From Archangiaceae bacterium (GTDB lineage: Bacteria; Myxococcota; Myxococcia; Myxococcales; Myxococcaceae): a stretch of DNA of 64,000 nucleotides. This document shows, piece by piece, positions 16,320 through 24,440 of the stretch. Under the pieces are notes generated by a model. The model did not search any database, had not been told where the DNA came from, and saw nothing but the letters and a program-made list of their open reading frames with translations. Numbering within the stretch: position 1 is the stretch's first letter; the number at the start of each line of letters is the position of its first letter. The position numbers and the translations under genes are program-made. The stretch spans positions 30,650-94,649 of the forward strand of contig JADJNS010000039.1 of the NCBI GenBank assembly GCA_016714225.1. Direction: 5' to 3'.

Positions 16320-16982
16320 ATGCGCGCGAGGGTGGCACTGCTGGCAGCACTGGGGTTCAGCGCTTCTGCGGCTGCAGAAGACGGGTGGGAGACGGTCATC
16401 GACGGGCCGCCGTACGTGGTGAAGAACCGCGCGCGCGAGGGCACCGCCGTGAAAGAGGTGTGGGCCGAGGGCGACCTGTCGGCGAGCGTCGGCGACATTC
16501 AGGCCACGCTGATGGACCCGGGCCGCTTCCCCAAGTTCATGCCCAACGTGAAGCAGTCGAAAGAGGTCGGCAAGCCCGAGGCCGACGGCAGCTTCTACGT
16601 GTACACCGAGCTCGACCTGCCGGTGATTACCTCGCGCGACTACGTGGTGCAGGTGTGGGTCGACGAGCCGGTGAAGCCCGACGGCAGCGGGCAGTTTCGC
16701 CAGCACTGGAAGGCGGCCCCCGAGAAGGTGCCCGAGAAGTCGGGGCTGATTCGGGTGAAGGTGAACGACGGCAGCTGGTTCATCACGCCGCTCGGCGACG
16801 GCGCGAAGAGCCACGTGGTCTACAAGTTCGCCACCGACCCGGGCGGCATGATTCCCAAGATGGCGGTCGACATGACCAACAAGCGCGCGGTCATCGACAC
16901 CTTGAAGGCCATCGAGAGCGAAGCGCAGCGGCGGGCCCAGGAGCGCCAGAAGCGCGCCGGCGGAGCCCCGTCGGGTAAGTAG
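16320..16982 (+). CDS. Exported START/SRPBCC-domain protein
   Basis: 220 residues. MRARVALLAALGFSASAAA is a signal peptide. The rest matches the START/polyketide-cyclase fold as found in bacterial lipid-binding proteins: AEGDLSASVGDIQATLMDPGRFPKFMPN, ITSRDYVVQVW, and a C-terminal helix beginning IPKMAVDMTNKRAVIDTLKAI. The C-terminal tail is Arg/Gln/Lys-rich. A periplasmic lipid- or sterol-like ligand is inferred from the fold. Only two bases separate it from the LON gene, so it is co-transcribed with dedA and LON. The link to DedA (lipid transport) fits an envelope lipid role. Confidence 0.85.
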   Translation: MRARVALLAALGFSASAAAEDGWETVIDGPPYVVKNRAREGTAVKEVWAEGDLSASVGDIQATLMDPGRFPKFMPNVKQSKEVGKPEADGSFYVYTELDLPVITSRDYVVQVWVDEPVKPDGSGQFRQHWKAAPEKVPEKSGLIRVKVNDGSWFITPLGDGAKSHVVYKFATDPGGMIPKMAVDMTNKRAVIDTLKAIESEAQRRAQERQKRAGGAPSGK

Positions 16983-17054
16983 GTCATTCGCGCCCGTGGG
17001 GTCGTGCGCGACGCGGTGGCCGGCGCGAGGTGGGTGAAGGTACCGCCGCAAAAG

Positions 17055-17091
17055 TGGCCCTGGCGCGCAACCCTCGCGCGCAGGGGGGCCA
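17055..17091 (+). other. Long imperfect GC hairpin in the gap after the START gene
   Basis: TGGCCCT-G-GCGCGC pairs with GCGCGC-AGGGGGGCCA across a short loop, with one or two bulges. No T-run follows. It lies about 70 bases after the START gene stop and about 65 bases before the PAS gene. It could be a transcript-end structure. The rest of the 16983-17157 gap shows nothing I can name. Confidence 0.35.
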
Positions 17092-17157
17092 TCAGGGGCC
17101 GTTCGCGCAATCGCTGCAGAGTGATGGGCTGGCGCGGTGACTGCAGTCGTCCAGGGC

Positions 17158-17724
17158 ATGCTCACTCTGCCGCGCCTGTCGCCCGCTCCGCTCGCTCCGA
17201 GTGCACTGGAGGCGCTGCCGCTCACCGGCCGTGAAGTGACCTTCGGCACCGAGGAGATCATCGTCAGCAAGACCGACCTCAAGGGGCACATCACCTACGC
17301 CAACCCGGTGTTCTGCCGGGTGGCGGGCTACACCGAGCGCGAGCTGGTGGGGCAGCCGCACAACCTGATTCGGCACCCGGCGATGCCGCGTGGCGTGTTC
17401 AAGCTGCTGTGGGACACCATCAGCCGGGGTGAAGAAATCTTCGCGTACGTGGTGAACCGCACCCGCCACGGCGACGCGTACTGGGTGCTGGCGCACGTCA
17501 CCGCCACCTTCGACGTGAACGGGAGCATCATCGCGTACCACTCGACCCGGCGCAGCGCCGAGGCCCGCGCCGTCGACAAGGTGAGGCCGCTGTACGCGGC
17601 GATGGTGGAGATTGAAGCGCAGCACGCGCGCCGAGCCGATGCCATGACCGCCTCGGCGCGCTTTCTCTCCGAGCAGCTGGCCCAGGTCGGGCTGAGCTAC
17701 GAGCAGTTCGTGTTCTCGCTGTGA
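17158..17724 (+). CDS. Aer-type PAS domain protein
   Basis: 188 residues. The single PAS domain (~25-135) carries the Aer-family pattern IIVSKTDLKGHITYANPVF, then LVGQPHNLIRHPAMPRGVFKLLWDTI. In Aer this PAS binds FAD and senses redox state. Here there is no membrane anchor, HAMP or chemotaxis signalling domain; a ~45-residue helical tail follows (AQHARRADAMTASARFLSEQL). ATG 17158 is preferred over GTG 17137; no strong ribosome-binding site separates them. It is monocistronic in appearance, 67 bases before nadE. It may signal to a separate chemotaxis-like or kinase partner. Confidence 0.85.
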   Translation: MLTLPRLSPAPLAPSALEALPLTGREVTFGTEEIIVSKTDLKGHITYANPVFCRVAGYTERELVGQPHNLIRHPAMPRGVFKLLWDTISRGEEIFAYVVNRTRHGDAYWVLAHVTATFDVNGSIIAYHSTRRSAEARAVDKVRPLYAAMVEIEAQHARRADAMTASARFLSEQLAQVGLSYEQFVFSL

Positions 17725-17751
17725 CGGGCGCCTTCGCTGGGCCGGCGCCAG

Positions 17752-17777
17752 ACAGGCGAAAGTCGCCGAGCGCCTGT
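17752..17777 (+). promoter_or_regulatory. Competing hairpins in the nadE leader
   Basis: ACAGGCG (17752-17758) can pair with CGCCTGT (17771-17777), or the overlapping GGCGA (17755-17759) can pair with TCGCC (17763-17767). The two pairings exclude each other. They lie 15 bases before ATG 17792. A regulatory role is only a possibility. Confidence 0.3.
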
Positions 17778-17791
17778 ATGGTCGGGCGCAT

Positions 17792-19684
17792 ATGCGACTG
17801 GTGAAGATTGGCCTCGCGTCGGTGAACACCACCGTGGGCGCGTTCGGCGCCAACGTCGACCGGGCGCTGAAGCTGGCGCTGGCGATGAACGCCGAGCAGG
17901 TGACCGTCGCGGTGTTTCCCGAGCAGGTGGTGGGCGGCTACCCCGCGGAAGACCTGATTCAATGGCACGGCTTCGTCGACCGGCAGTGGGTCGAGCTCGA
18001 GCGCTTCGCGAAGGCCACCGCGGCCACCGCGATGGTGAGCGTGCTGGGCGTGGCGCTCAGCCACCAGGGCCTTCGCTACAACTGCGCGGCGGTGGTGGCG
18101 GGCGGCAAGGTGCTCGGCCTGGTGCCGAAGGAAAAGCTGCCCACCTACAACATCTTCTACGAGGGCCGCACCTTCTCGCGCGGCTACCCGGGCATGGACC
18201 AGCAGTACCGCGCGCCGGGCTCGAGCGTCTCGGTGCCGCTGGGAGACCAGCTGTTCGCGTTCGACTTCGGCACCCTGGGCGTCGAGGTCTGCGAAGACCT
18301 GTGGAGCGCCGACGGGCCGATGCGGCGGCGCGCGTACGCGGGCGCCGAGCTGATCGTCAACGTCTCGGCGTCTCCGTACCGCATCGGGGTCGATGGCACG
18401 CGGCGAGAGCTGATGGCCACCCGCGCGTCGGACCACCAGTGCACGCTGGCCTACGCGAACCAGGTGGGGAGCAACGACGGGCTCATCTTCGACGGCGGCG
18501 GGTTCCTCAATCAGAACGGGCGGCCGGTCGCCGAGGGCGCGCGCTTCAAAGAAGGGTACGTGACCGGGGTGGTCGACCTCGAGCGCACCGCGCGGCTGCG
18601 CACCGAGAACACCACCTGGCGGCTCGACCAGGAGACCTGGGCCACCACCCAGAAGCCGCTTCCCATTCGGGGGTGCGAGCTGAAGACGAAGCGCGAGGCG
18701 CTGCACTACCCCACGCCGCCCAACCGCAGCTTCTTTCTGCCCGCGAGCGCGCCCCGGCGCAGCCCCCAAGAGGCGCTGTGCGAAGACCTCCTCGACGCGC
18801 TGGCGCTGGGGGTCGGCGACTACTTCGAGAAGAACCGGGTGTTCACGCAGATCGGCATCGCGCTGTCGGGCGGGCGCGACTCGACGCTGACCCTGCTGAT
18901 TGCCCACCGCTACGCGCAGCGGGCCCGCCCCGAGAGCCCCGGCTCGCTGTTGCAGTGCTTCTACATGCCGACCCGGTTCTCGTCCGAGGGCACCCGCAAG
19001 GCGGCCGAGGTGATGGCGCGCGAGCTGGGCGCGGGGTTCGCGGTGGTCTCGATCGACGAGGCGTTCGAGCGCGAGATGGAGGCCGCCAAGAAGATGCTCG
19101 GCGACGGGGTCGAGCTGACCGGGGTGACCCGGCAGAACATTCAGGCGCGGCTGCGCGCCCAGCGCATGTGGAACTGGGCCAACACCTCGAACGGCCTGTT
19201 CCTGCAGACCGGCAACATGAGCGAGAAGGCGGTCGGCTACACCACGGTGGGCGGCGACCTGATGGGCGCGCTGGCGGTGATCAGCAACCTGCCCAAGACG
19301 CTGGTGGTGTACCTGCTCGAGTACCTGCACCAGAAGCACCAGTACCAGGGCATCGCCCTGGTCACCGCGCGACCGGCGGGCCCCGAGCTGCAGCCGAACC
19401 AGGTCGGTGAAGAAGAGCTGATGCCCTTCCCCGTGCTCGACGCGTGCTTCTACCTGTTCGCGGGCGAGAAGCTCTCGCCGGCCGAGCTGCTCGTCGCGCT
19501 GGTGCCGATGTTCCCCGAGCGCTCAGCGGCGGCGCTGAAAGCCGACGTCGAGAAGTTCGTGCGGCTGTTCACGCAGAGCATCTACAAGTGGGTGCAGTCT
19601 CCGCTCTCGCTGCACATCGGCAACCTCGACCTCGACCGCGAGCGCGCGCTGCAGCTGCCGGTGGTCACCAAGACCGAGTGGTGA
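17792..19684 (+). CDS. nadE: Glutamine-dependent NAD+ synthetase
   Basis: 630 residues; converts nicotinic acid adenine dinucleotide to NAD+ with ATP and glutamine. N-terminal nitrilase-fold glutaminase with catalytic Glu in VFPEQVVGG, Lys in PKEKLPTYN and Cys in VEVCEDLW. C-terminal synthetase with PP-loop IALSGGRDSTLTLL, then LFLQTGNMSEKAVGYTTVGGDLMG. Length and domain order match the long bacterial glutaminase-linked NadE. ATG 17792 sits in a GCATATGC palindrome. Cytoplasmic; no partner genes of the pathway nearby. Confidence 0.96.
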   Translation: MRLVKIGLASVNTTVGAFGANVDRALKLALAMNAEQVTVAVFPEQVVGGYPAEDLIQWHGFVDRQWVELERFAKATAATAMVSVLGVALSHQGLRYNCAAVVAGGKVLGLVPKEKLPTYNIFYEGRTFSRGYPGMDQQYRAPGSSVSVPLGDQLFAFDFGTLGVEVCEDLWSADGPMRRRAYAGAELIVNVSASPYRIGVDGTRRELMATRASDHQCTLAYANQVGSNDGLIFDGGGFLNQNGRPVAEGARFKEGYVTGVVDLERTARLRTENTTWRLDQETWATTQKPLPIRGCELKTKREALHYPTPPNRSFFLPASAPRRSPQEALCEDLLDALALGVGDYFEKNRVFTQIGIALSGGRDSTLTLLIAHRYAQRARPESPGSLLQCFYMPTRFSSEGTRKAAEVMARELGAGFAVVSIDEAFEREMEAAKKMLGDGVELTGVTRQNIQARLRAQRMWNWANTSNGLFLQTGNMSEKAVGYTTVGGDLMGALAVISNLPKTLVVYLLEYLHQKHQYQGIALVTARPAGPELQPNQVGEEELMPFPVLDACFYLFAGEKLSPAELLVALVPMFPERSAAALKADVEKFVRLFTQSIYKWVQSPLSLHIGNLDLDRERALQLPVVTKTEW

Positions 19685-19690
19685 GCGCGG

Positions 19691-20314
19691 CTACTGCCCG
19701 AGGTTGATCTTCCCCGTGCCGAGCACCAGGGTGGGCTGCGCGTCGTAGTCGATCTTGATGTGCGCGGGCGGAGCAGGCGACTGCGGCACCACCAGCACCG
19801 CGGTGGCGTGCACCACCGCCGGCGTGCGCGCCGCGACCGCCTGCTTCACGGTGTTGAGCGCGTCGCCCTCGAGGCGCACGGTGGTGGGCAGGCTCGCCAG
19901 CGTCGACTTGTCGGCCACCTTCTGGCCCTCGACCTTCAGCTCGACCGTCTTCACGTAGCCGTTGAGGTCGAGCGCGGTTCCGGTGCCGTCGGCGAACGCG
20001 AGCTGGGTGACCTCGAGCTCGACCGCCTGCACCAGGTTCGAGGTGCCCTTGAGGTCGGGGATGCTCTCGTAGTCGGACTGCCGAATGAGCGTCACCTGCT
20101 GGTCGAAGGTGAGCTCGCAGTCGGTGCCCACCTTCGCGCTGGTGACGGTGTAGCCGTCAGAGCTGAAGGTGTCTCCGCAGTTGAAGGTGCCGAGGTCGAA
20201 GTCTTTGCTGCCCTTCAGCTGGGGAATGCCCTGGGCCTTGCCGACGCGAATCTCGGCGGCGCTGCCGCAGGCGCAGAGGGCGAGCACCGCGAGGCTGATG
20301 AGTGGCTTGAACAT
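19691..20314 (-). CDS. Predicted lipoprotein of unknown function
   Basis: 207 residues from ATG 20314. MFKPLISLAVLALCAC is a lipoprotein signal peptide with the modified Cys at 14 or 16. The mature part is rich in beta-strand patterns and holds two further Cys (FNCGDTF, GTDCELTF) that may form a disulfide. The C-terminal half (ALNTVKQAVAARTPAVVHATAVLVVP) looks like an alpha/beta repeat. Longer upstream starts extend into the divergent permease promoter and are rejected. Convergent with nadE, divergent from the permease with 63 bases between. I do not recognise a family. Confidence 0.75.
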   Translation of the reverse strand: MFKPLISLAVLALCACGSAAEIRVGKAQGIPQLKGSKDFDLGTFNCGDTFSSDGYTVTSAKVGTDCELTFDQQVTLIRQSDYESIPDLKGTSNLVQAVELEVTQLAFADGTGTALDLNGYVKTVELKVEGQKVADKSTLASLPTTVRLEGDALNTVKQAVAARTPAVVHATAVLVVPQSPAPPAHIKIDYDAQPTLVLGTGKINLGQ

Positions 20315-20377
20315 GCGTGAAACCCCTTCTCTCGAACGCACCGCTCGGCCGCGGCGACCCGGGCTACTCTAACAACG

Positions 20378-21403
20378 GTGAGTGTGGCCTCAGCCAACTT
20401 CAGCGTGGCGCGCCTGTCGGCGGTACTGGGTGCATGTGCGCTCGCGCTGGCGGTGGTCTTGAGCCTCGCCGCGGTGCTCGGCGAGCAGCCGCTCTCGCTG
20501 CCCGAGGTGTTCACCGAAGGCTCGACCGCGCGCTCGATTCTGCTCTCGATTCGGCTGCCCCGCGTGGCGCTGGCGGCGCTGGTGGGGGCGAGCCTCGCCG
20601 CGTCGGGCTGCGCGCTGCAGGGGCTGACCCGCAACCCGCTGGCCGACCCGTTCGTGCTCGGGGTCTCGGGCGGCTCGGCGCTGGGCGCGACGGTGGCGCT
20701 GGCGCTGGGGCTCTCGGCGTTCACGCTGCTGCCCGGGCTCTCGGCGGCGAGCGTGTTCGGCCTGGCCGGGGCGTTCGGCGCCACGGTGCTGGTGATGGGC
20801 GTGGGGCGGCTGTCGCGCGGTGGGCCGCACGCCACGCTGCTCGCCGGAGTCATCTTCAACTCGTTCGCCCTCGCCGCGGTGCTGTTCGTGAAGGCGCTGG
20901 TGGCGCCCGACCAGCTGGGCGAGGTGCTGTACTGGCTCGCCGGGCGGCTGGGGCACGAGCAGCCCTCGACGCTGGTGGCGGCCACGCTGCTCGAGGGGTG
21001 CGCCTTCGCCGCGCTGTGGGTGCTGTCGGGCCGGCTCAACCTGCTGATGCTGGGCGACGACGACGCGGCCTCGCTGGGCATCGACGTGGCGCGCACCCGG
21101 CGGCAGGTGCTGCTCTCGACGTCGCTGGCGGTCTCGGTGGCGGTGGCGATCTCGGGGCTGATCGGCTTCGTCGGCCTGCTGGTGCCGCACGTGGTGCGGC
21201 TGCTCTTCGGCGCCGACAACCGGGTGCTGTTGCCCGCCAGCGCGCTGTGCGGCGCGGCGTTTCTGGCCCTGGCCGACCTGCTGGCGCGGCTCTCGTTTCG
21301 CGCCTTCAACCAAGAGCTGCCGGTCGGGGTGGTCACCGCGCTGCTGGGTGGGCCGCTGTTTCTGTTGCTGCTGATGCGGGCGGCACGCCGGCGCGCCGGC
21401 TGA
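20378..21403 (+). CDS. FecCD-family ABC transporter permease
   Basis: 341-residue inner-membrane permease of the BtuC/FecCD/FhuB type, for uptake of siderophores, haem or cobalamin. Family marks: IRLPRVALAALVGASLAASGCALQGLTRNPLADPFVLGVSGGSA at ~57-100, and FVGLLVPHVVRLLFG with the ATPase-coupling region near residue 265. About ten helices are visible. Start GTG 20378. No ATPase, binding protein or TonB receptor gene is next to it: the following gene is convergent after 3 bases. Its partners must be elsewhere, so the substrate is unknown. Confidence 0.92.
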   Translation: MSVASANFSVARLSAVLGACALALAVVLSLAAVLGEQPLSLPEVFTEGSTARSILLSIRLPRVALAALVGASLAASGCALQGLTRNPLADPFVLGVSGGSALGATVALALGLSAFTLLPGLSAASVFGLAGAFGATVLVMGVGRLSRGGPHATLLAGVIFNSFALAAVLFVKALVAPDQLGEVLYWLAGRLGHEQPSTLVAATLLEGCAFAALWVLSGRLNLLMLGDDDAASLGIDVARTRRQVLLSTSLAVSVAVAISGLIGFVGLLVPHVVRLLFGADNRVLLPASALCGAAFLALADLLARLSFRAFNQELPVGVVTALLGGPLFLLLLMRAARRRAG

Positions 21404-21406
21404 CGC

Positions 21407-22117
21407 TCACTGGCAGTACGACTCGGTGCAGGTGCAGGCCACGTTCGTGGGCGTGCCGGCCGCGCAGCCGCCCAGCGGGGTGAGCGCGACGGCGTCGACG
21501 ACGTTGAAGCCGGGCTGAAGGGTGAGCGCCTTCGAGAACGCCTGGTAGCCGGTCTTGCCCACCGCCAGCACCTGCGGCCCGCCGGGGGTGATGTTCTTCA
21601 GCTCGAAGTACGACTTGCCCGAGGCGGCCGACGAGCAGAGCGACTTCATGTCGACGGTGACCCGCGCGTCGAGGCCGGCGCCGGTGCAGGCGTCGACGAC
21701 GCTGCCGGTGAGGGTCGCGCCCTTCACGCACTCGCCGCGGTTGCCGTCGCAGAACTGGTCGGCGGTGCAGGTGTAGCGCCCGCACGCCTGCGGCTGCAGC
21801 GCGATGTCGCGGGTGTTGGCACCGGGCCGCAGCGTCATGCTCAGCGGCTGGGGCAGAAAGCCGTGGGCCGACGCCGAGCCGCTGACCTCGGTGGCGGTGA
21901 GCCCGTCGAGCCGGTAGGCGCCGTTGCGATCGCTGCGCGTCGAGTAGCCCGAGAGCTCGATGGCCACGTCGGGCAGCGGCGCGCCGGTACCGGCGTGGGT
22001 GACCTGGCCGTGCAGCCACACCCGGGGGTTGGGCGAGAGGCCGTAGAAGTCTTCGCTGGTGAGGCCGGGCACGTTGCCGCACCCGCACAGCGCCACCACC
22101 AGGGCCACCGAGCTCAT
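21407..22117 (-). CDS. Lipoprotein with carboxypeptidase-regulatory-like domains
   Basis: 236 residues. Start ATG 22117 overlaps the stop of the caspase-like gene by 4 bases (ATGA). MSSVALVVALCGC is a short lipoprotein signal peptide. Residues ~30-100 match a CarboxypepD_reg/Cna-B-like fold (VWLHGQVTHAGTGAPLPDVAIELSG, SDRNGAYRLDGL). A Cys-rich linker follows (CGRYTCTADQFCDGNRGEC), then a second similar domain (ATLTGSVVDACTGAGLDARV), and a tail with Cys pairs (ACTCTESYC). These beta-sandwich domains usually mediate adhesion or act as spacers on the surface. As the last gene of the sigma/anti-sigma/caspase operon it is probably exported alongside the caspase-like protein. Confidence 0.82.
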   Translation of the reverse strand: MSSVALVVALCGCGNVPGLTSEDFYGLSPNPRVWLHGQVTHAGTGAPLPDVAIELSGYSTRSDRNGAYRLDGLTATEVSGSASAHGFLPQPLSMTLRPGANTRDIALQPQACGRYTCTADQFCDGNRGECVKGATLTGSVVDACTGAGLDARVTVDMKSLCSSAASGKSYFELKNITPGGPQVLAVGKTGYQAFSKALTLQPGFNVVDAVALTPLGGCAAGTPTNVACTCTESYCQ

Positions 22118-23718
22118 CTTTTCCACGACACCCCCAAGGCCAGCAGCGGCGAGACGAACGGCGTGCGCACCCCGTCGAGCGAGACGAAGCTGACCTCGGC
22201 GCGGGCGTCGGCGGTGACCGAGAGCCCCAGCCCGATGGGCACCTCGAGGCGCAGGCCCGCCGTGACCAGCGGCACGGTGAAGTCGGCGTGGGTGATGGCA
22301 CCTTGAATACGCCACACCGCCATCAGGCCTGCCCCGGCGTGCGGCTGCAACTCGAGCGGGCCCAAGAGAAAGCGCAGGCCCAGGTCGGCCAGGGCGCCGG
22401 CGCGGTTGAGCGAGACGTCGGCGAACGCGGCCGAGTGAAAGAGCGCCCGCGCGCCGATGAAGAAGCGGCCCAGGCCGAGGCGGTAGCCGAGCTCGGCGCC
22501 GTGCTCGACCGCGCGCAGGCCGAACGGCGCGGGGTCGACGCCGTACACCACGTCGAGCGCGTGGCTCCACGCCGCGGCCTGCGCCGTCTGAACGCCCGAG
22601 TCGTAGCCGGCGCTCAGCGCGTTCACCACGTCGGTGCTGAAGGCGGTCTGAAAGCCGTCGAGCGCGTCGTCGCCTCCCCGCGCCGCGACCTGGCTCGCGA
22701 TGAAGGCTGCCGGCTCGACCTGCACCTTGCCGTGCGCGGTCACCTCGACCTCGGCGGCGTCGCTGCCGCGCTCGACGCGATAGGCGCCGGGCGGCAGGGC
22801 GAGCTGGGCGGGCAGGCCGCGCGGCTTGTTGAGCTCGGCGACCAGGGCCAGGCCCGGGAGGGCGCGCACGCGCAGCCGCCCTTCGAGGCCCGGGTCGAGG
22901 GTTAGGCCGGTGCGCGCGGCGAGCTCGAGCACCGGGGCGCGCAGGTCCCCTCCCGGCGCCTCGAACCACGGCCGCTGACCGAACAGCCGCTCGGTATGAA
23001 AGGCCACGAACGCGGCCAGCTCTCCGAAGCGCACCGTGCCGTCGGCGTCGGCGTCGGCAGCGCCGGCGAGGCCGCTGGCGAGCACGTGAGAGAAGTAGCC
23101 GCCGCCGAGCGAGGTGGCCTCGCCCGCGCTCTGGGTCGAGCTGGCGGCGGTGAGAATGCCGAGCGGCGAGGCGTCGGCGGCGCGCTCGAGGGCGCGCACC
23201 TCTTGGGTGAAGTCGTTCGCTCCGCGCTCGGCGAACAGGCTCTGCGAGCGGCAGGCGTCGAGAAACAGCACGGCGGTCTCGGCCTCGATGCCCGAGAACG
23301 CGGTGCGCAGCTCGCGGCCGGTGAACGCCGCCTCTTCGCCGCTCTCGGGCTGGAGCAGGAAGCGGCCGGGCAGCCCGTGGCCCGCGTAGATGAAGAAGAC
23401 GCGCGCGTGGCGGCCGCGCAGGCGGGCCTTGAGCTCGTCGAGGGCGGCGAGCAGCGCGGCGCGGGTGGGCGGGCGCGAGAGCGGGAGCTCACCGTGCGCG
23501 GCGGCGCGGGTGGCCTCGTCGGGGTCGGCGAGCAGCCAGAGGTGGTCTCTCGGGGTGAGGCCCTCGAACCACCGGTGAAAGCGCAGGGCGTCGTCGTCGG
23601 CGAAGCGCAGGGTGGGCAGGTTCGGGCCGCCGCCGTTGTAGCCGACGATGATGGCGTAGAGCTCGGGGTCGGGAGCGGCGGCCAGCAGCGCCGCGGTCGC
23701 CAGCAGCGCGCCCGTCAC
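22114..23718 (-). CDS. Exported caspase-fold (peptidase C14-like) protein with EF-hand-like loop and barrel-like C-terminus
   Basis: 534 residues from GTG 23718, which overlaps the anti-sigma stop by 4 bases. A signal peptide (ALLATAALLAAA) is followed by a caspase/metacaspase-type domain (~18-235): YAIIVGYN, ADDDALRFHRWF, the catalytic His in FFIYAGHG and the catalytic Cys in VLFLDACRSQSLF. A perfect EF-hand loop pattern, DADADGTVRFGE, lies at its end. Next comes a PEGA-like strand region (RVRALPGLALVAELNKPRG to EVEVTAHGKVQVEP). The last ~180 residues alternate polar and hydrophobic residues with many Gly, resembling an outer-membrane barrel (ELGYRLGLGRFFIGARALFH, LGLSVTADARAEVSFVSL). Secretion separates it from cytoplasmic caspases. 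Proteolytic activity is inferred from the intact dyad; the substrate is unknown. Confidence 0.85.
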   Translation of the reverse strand: MTGALLATAALLAAAPDPELYAIIVGYNGGGPNLPTLRFADDDALRFHRWFEGLTPRDHLWLLADPDEATRAAAHGELPLSRPPTRAALLAALDELKARLRGRHARVFFIYAGHGLPGRFLLQPESGEEAAFTGRELRTAFSGIEAETAVLFLDACRSQSLFAERGANDFTQEVRALERAADASPLGILTAASSTQSAGEATSLGGGYFSHVLASGLAGAADADADGTVRFGELAAFVAFHTERLFGQRPWFEAPGGDLRAPVLELAARTGLTLDPGLEGRLRVRALPGLALVAELNKPRGLPAQLALPPGAYRVERGSDAAEVEVTAHGKVQVEPAAFIASQVAARGGDDALDGFQTAFSTDVVNALSAGYDSGVQTAQAAAWSHALDVVYGVDPAPFGLRAVEHGAELGYRLGLGRFFIGARALFHSAAFADVSLNRAGALADLGLRFLLGPLELQPHAGAGLMAVWRIQGAITHADFTVPLVTAGLRLEVPIGLGLSVTADARAEVSFVSLDGVRTPFVSPLLALGVSWKR

Positions 23719-24440
23719 GGCGTCACCAGCAGCGTGCTGCAGTACTGCGTGCTGCCGGCCTCGAGCGCGGCGGCCAGGGTGGGCGTGGCTTGGGGTGCCA
23801 GCGCGGCACAGACCTCGATGCGGGCCTGGGGCCCGAAGCCGCCTACTCCGAAGGCGCTGCCCACCGGGGCGAGGTCGTCTCCGGGGCCGCTGCGCAGCGA
23901 CGCGCTCTTCAGCGGGGCGCGCAGCTCGACCAGCAGCACCTCGCCCGGCTTCGGCGCGGGCTTCACGAACAGCTGCAGCTCGGCGCGCGGGTTGACGCTC
24001 GCTTCTTTCGCGCCGGGCAGGTCGGCGATGAGGCGCACCTTCTGGCCCGGAGCGTCTTTGCCGTAGACGCGCAGCGAGAAGGGCGCGGCGGTGGCGTCGC
24101 CCGAGCCACGCAGCTGCACTTCGGGGGTAGTGGCTCGGGGGGGGAGCACGAGGCTCACTCCAGCGACGAGGAGGATTCCCGCGGCGAGGGCGATGGCGAG
24201 GACGCGCCTGTGGGAGCCCGCTCGTGCCCCCTCACCCCGGCCCTCTCCCACCAGGGGAGAGGGATGGTTTAGAAAGAGGCGCTCGCGCTCTGCCTTCGCG
24301 CCGTCGTCTCCGAGCGCGCGGGCGGTCTGGGCGAGCAGGTCGTAGTGGGCGCGGCACTCGTCGCAGGAGCGCAGGTGGGCGCGGACCTGCGCATCGACCT
24401 CACCCGCCTCGAGGCGCTCTCGGAAGAGGGCGAGGCTCAC
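23715..24440 (-). CDS. Zinc-finger (zf-HC2) anti-sigma factor, single-pass membrane protein
   Basis: 241 residues from GTG 24440, overlapping the sigma gene stop by 4 bases. The cytoplasmic part has the zf-HC2 core: a helix (LFRERLEAGEVDAQ), then HLRSCDECRAHYDLL, i.e. the H-x3-C-x2-C zinc motif of anti-sigma domains. One membrane helix follows (VLAIALAAGILLVAGVSLVL), then a ~130-residue periplasmic domain with two Cys near the end (VCAALAP, YCSTLLV). Between zinc finger and helix the peptide HPSPLVGEGRGEGARAG is encoded by a dispersed palindromic repeat inserted in frame. Expected role: binds and silences the ECF sigma factor until a periplasmic signal arrives. Confidence 0.85.
   Translation of the reverse strand: MSLALFRERLEAGEVDAQVRAHLRSCDECRAHYDLLAQTARALGDDGAKAERERLFLNHPSPLVGEGRGEGARAGSHRRVLAIALAAGILLVAGVSLVLPPRATTPEVQLRGSGDATAAPFSLRVYGKDAPGQKVRLIADLPGAKEASVNPRAELQLFVKPAPKPGEVLLVELRAPLKSASLRSGPGDDLAPVGSAFGVGGFGPQARIEVCAALAPQATPTLAAALEAGSTQYCSTLLVTP
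24227..24263 (-). repeat. Dispersed palindromic repeat (CCCTCTCCCC type), copy 2, inside the anti-sigma gene
   Basis: 37 bases; the reverse complement matches the element at 308-344 at 33 of 37 positions. It is translated as SPLVGEGRGEG between the zinc finger and the membrane helix, a place that tolerates insertions. The core CTCTCCC-ACCA-GGGGAGAG is self-complementary. Confidence 0.75.

Noticed and set aside
24227..24263. Possible terminator hairpin inside the sigma/anti-sigma operon
   Set aside because: No T-tract follows and the sequence is translated in frame inside the anti-sigma gene; a matching copy lies in uvrA.
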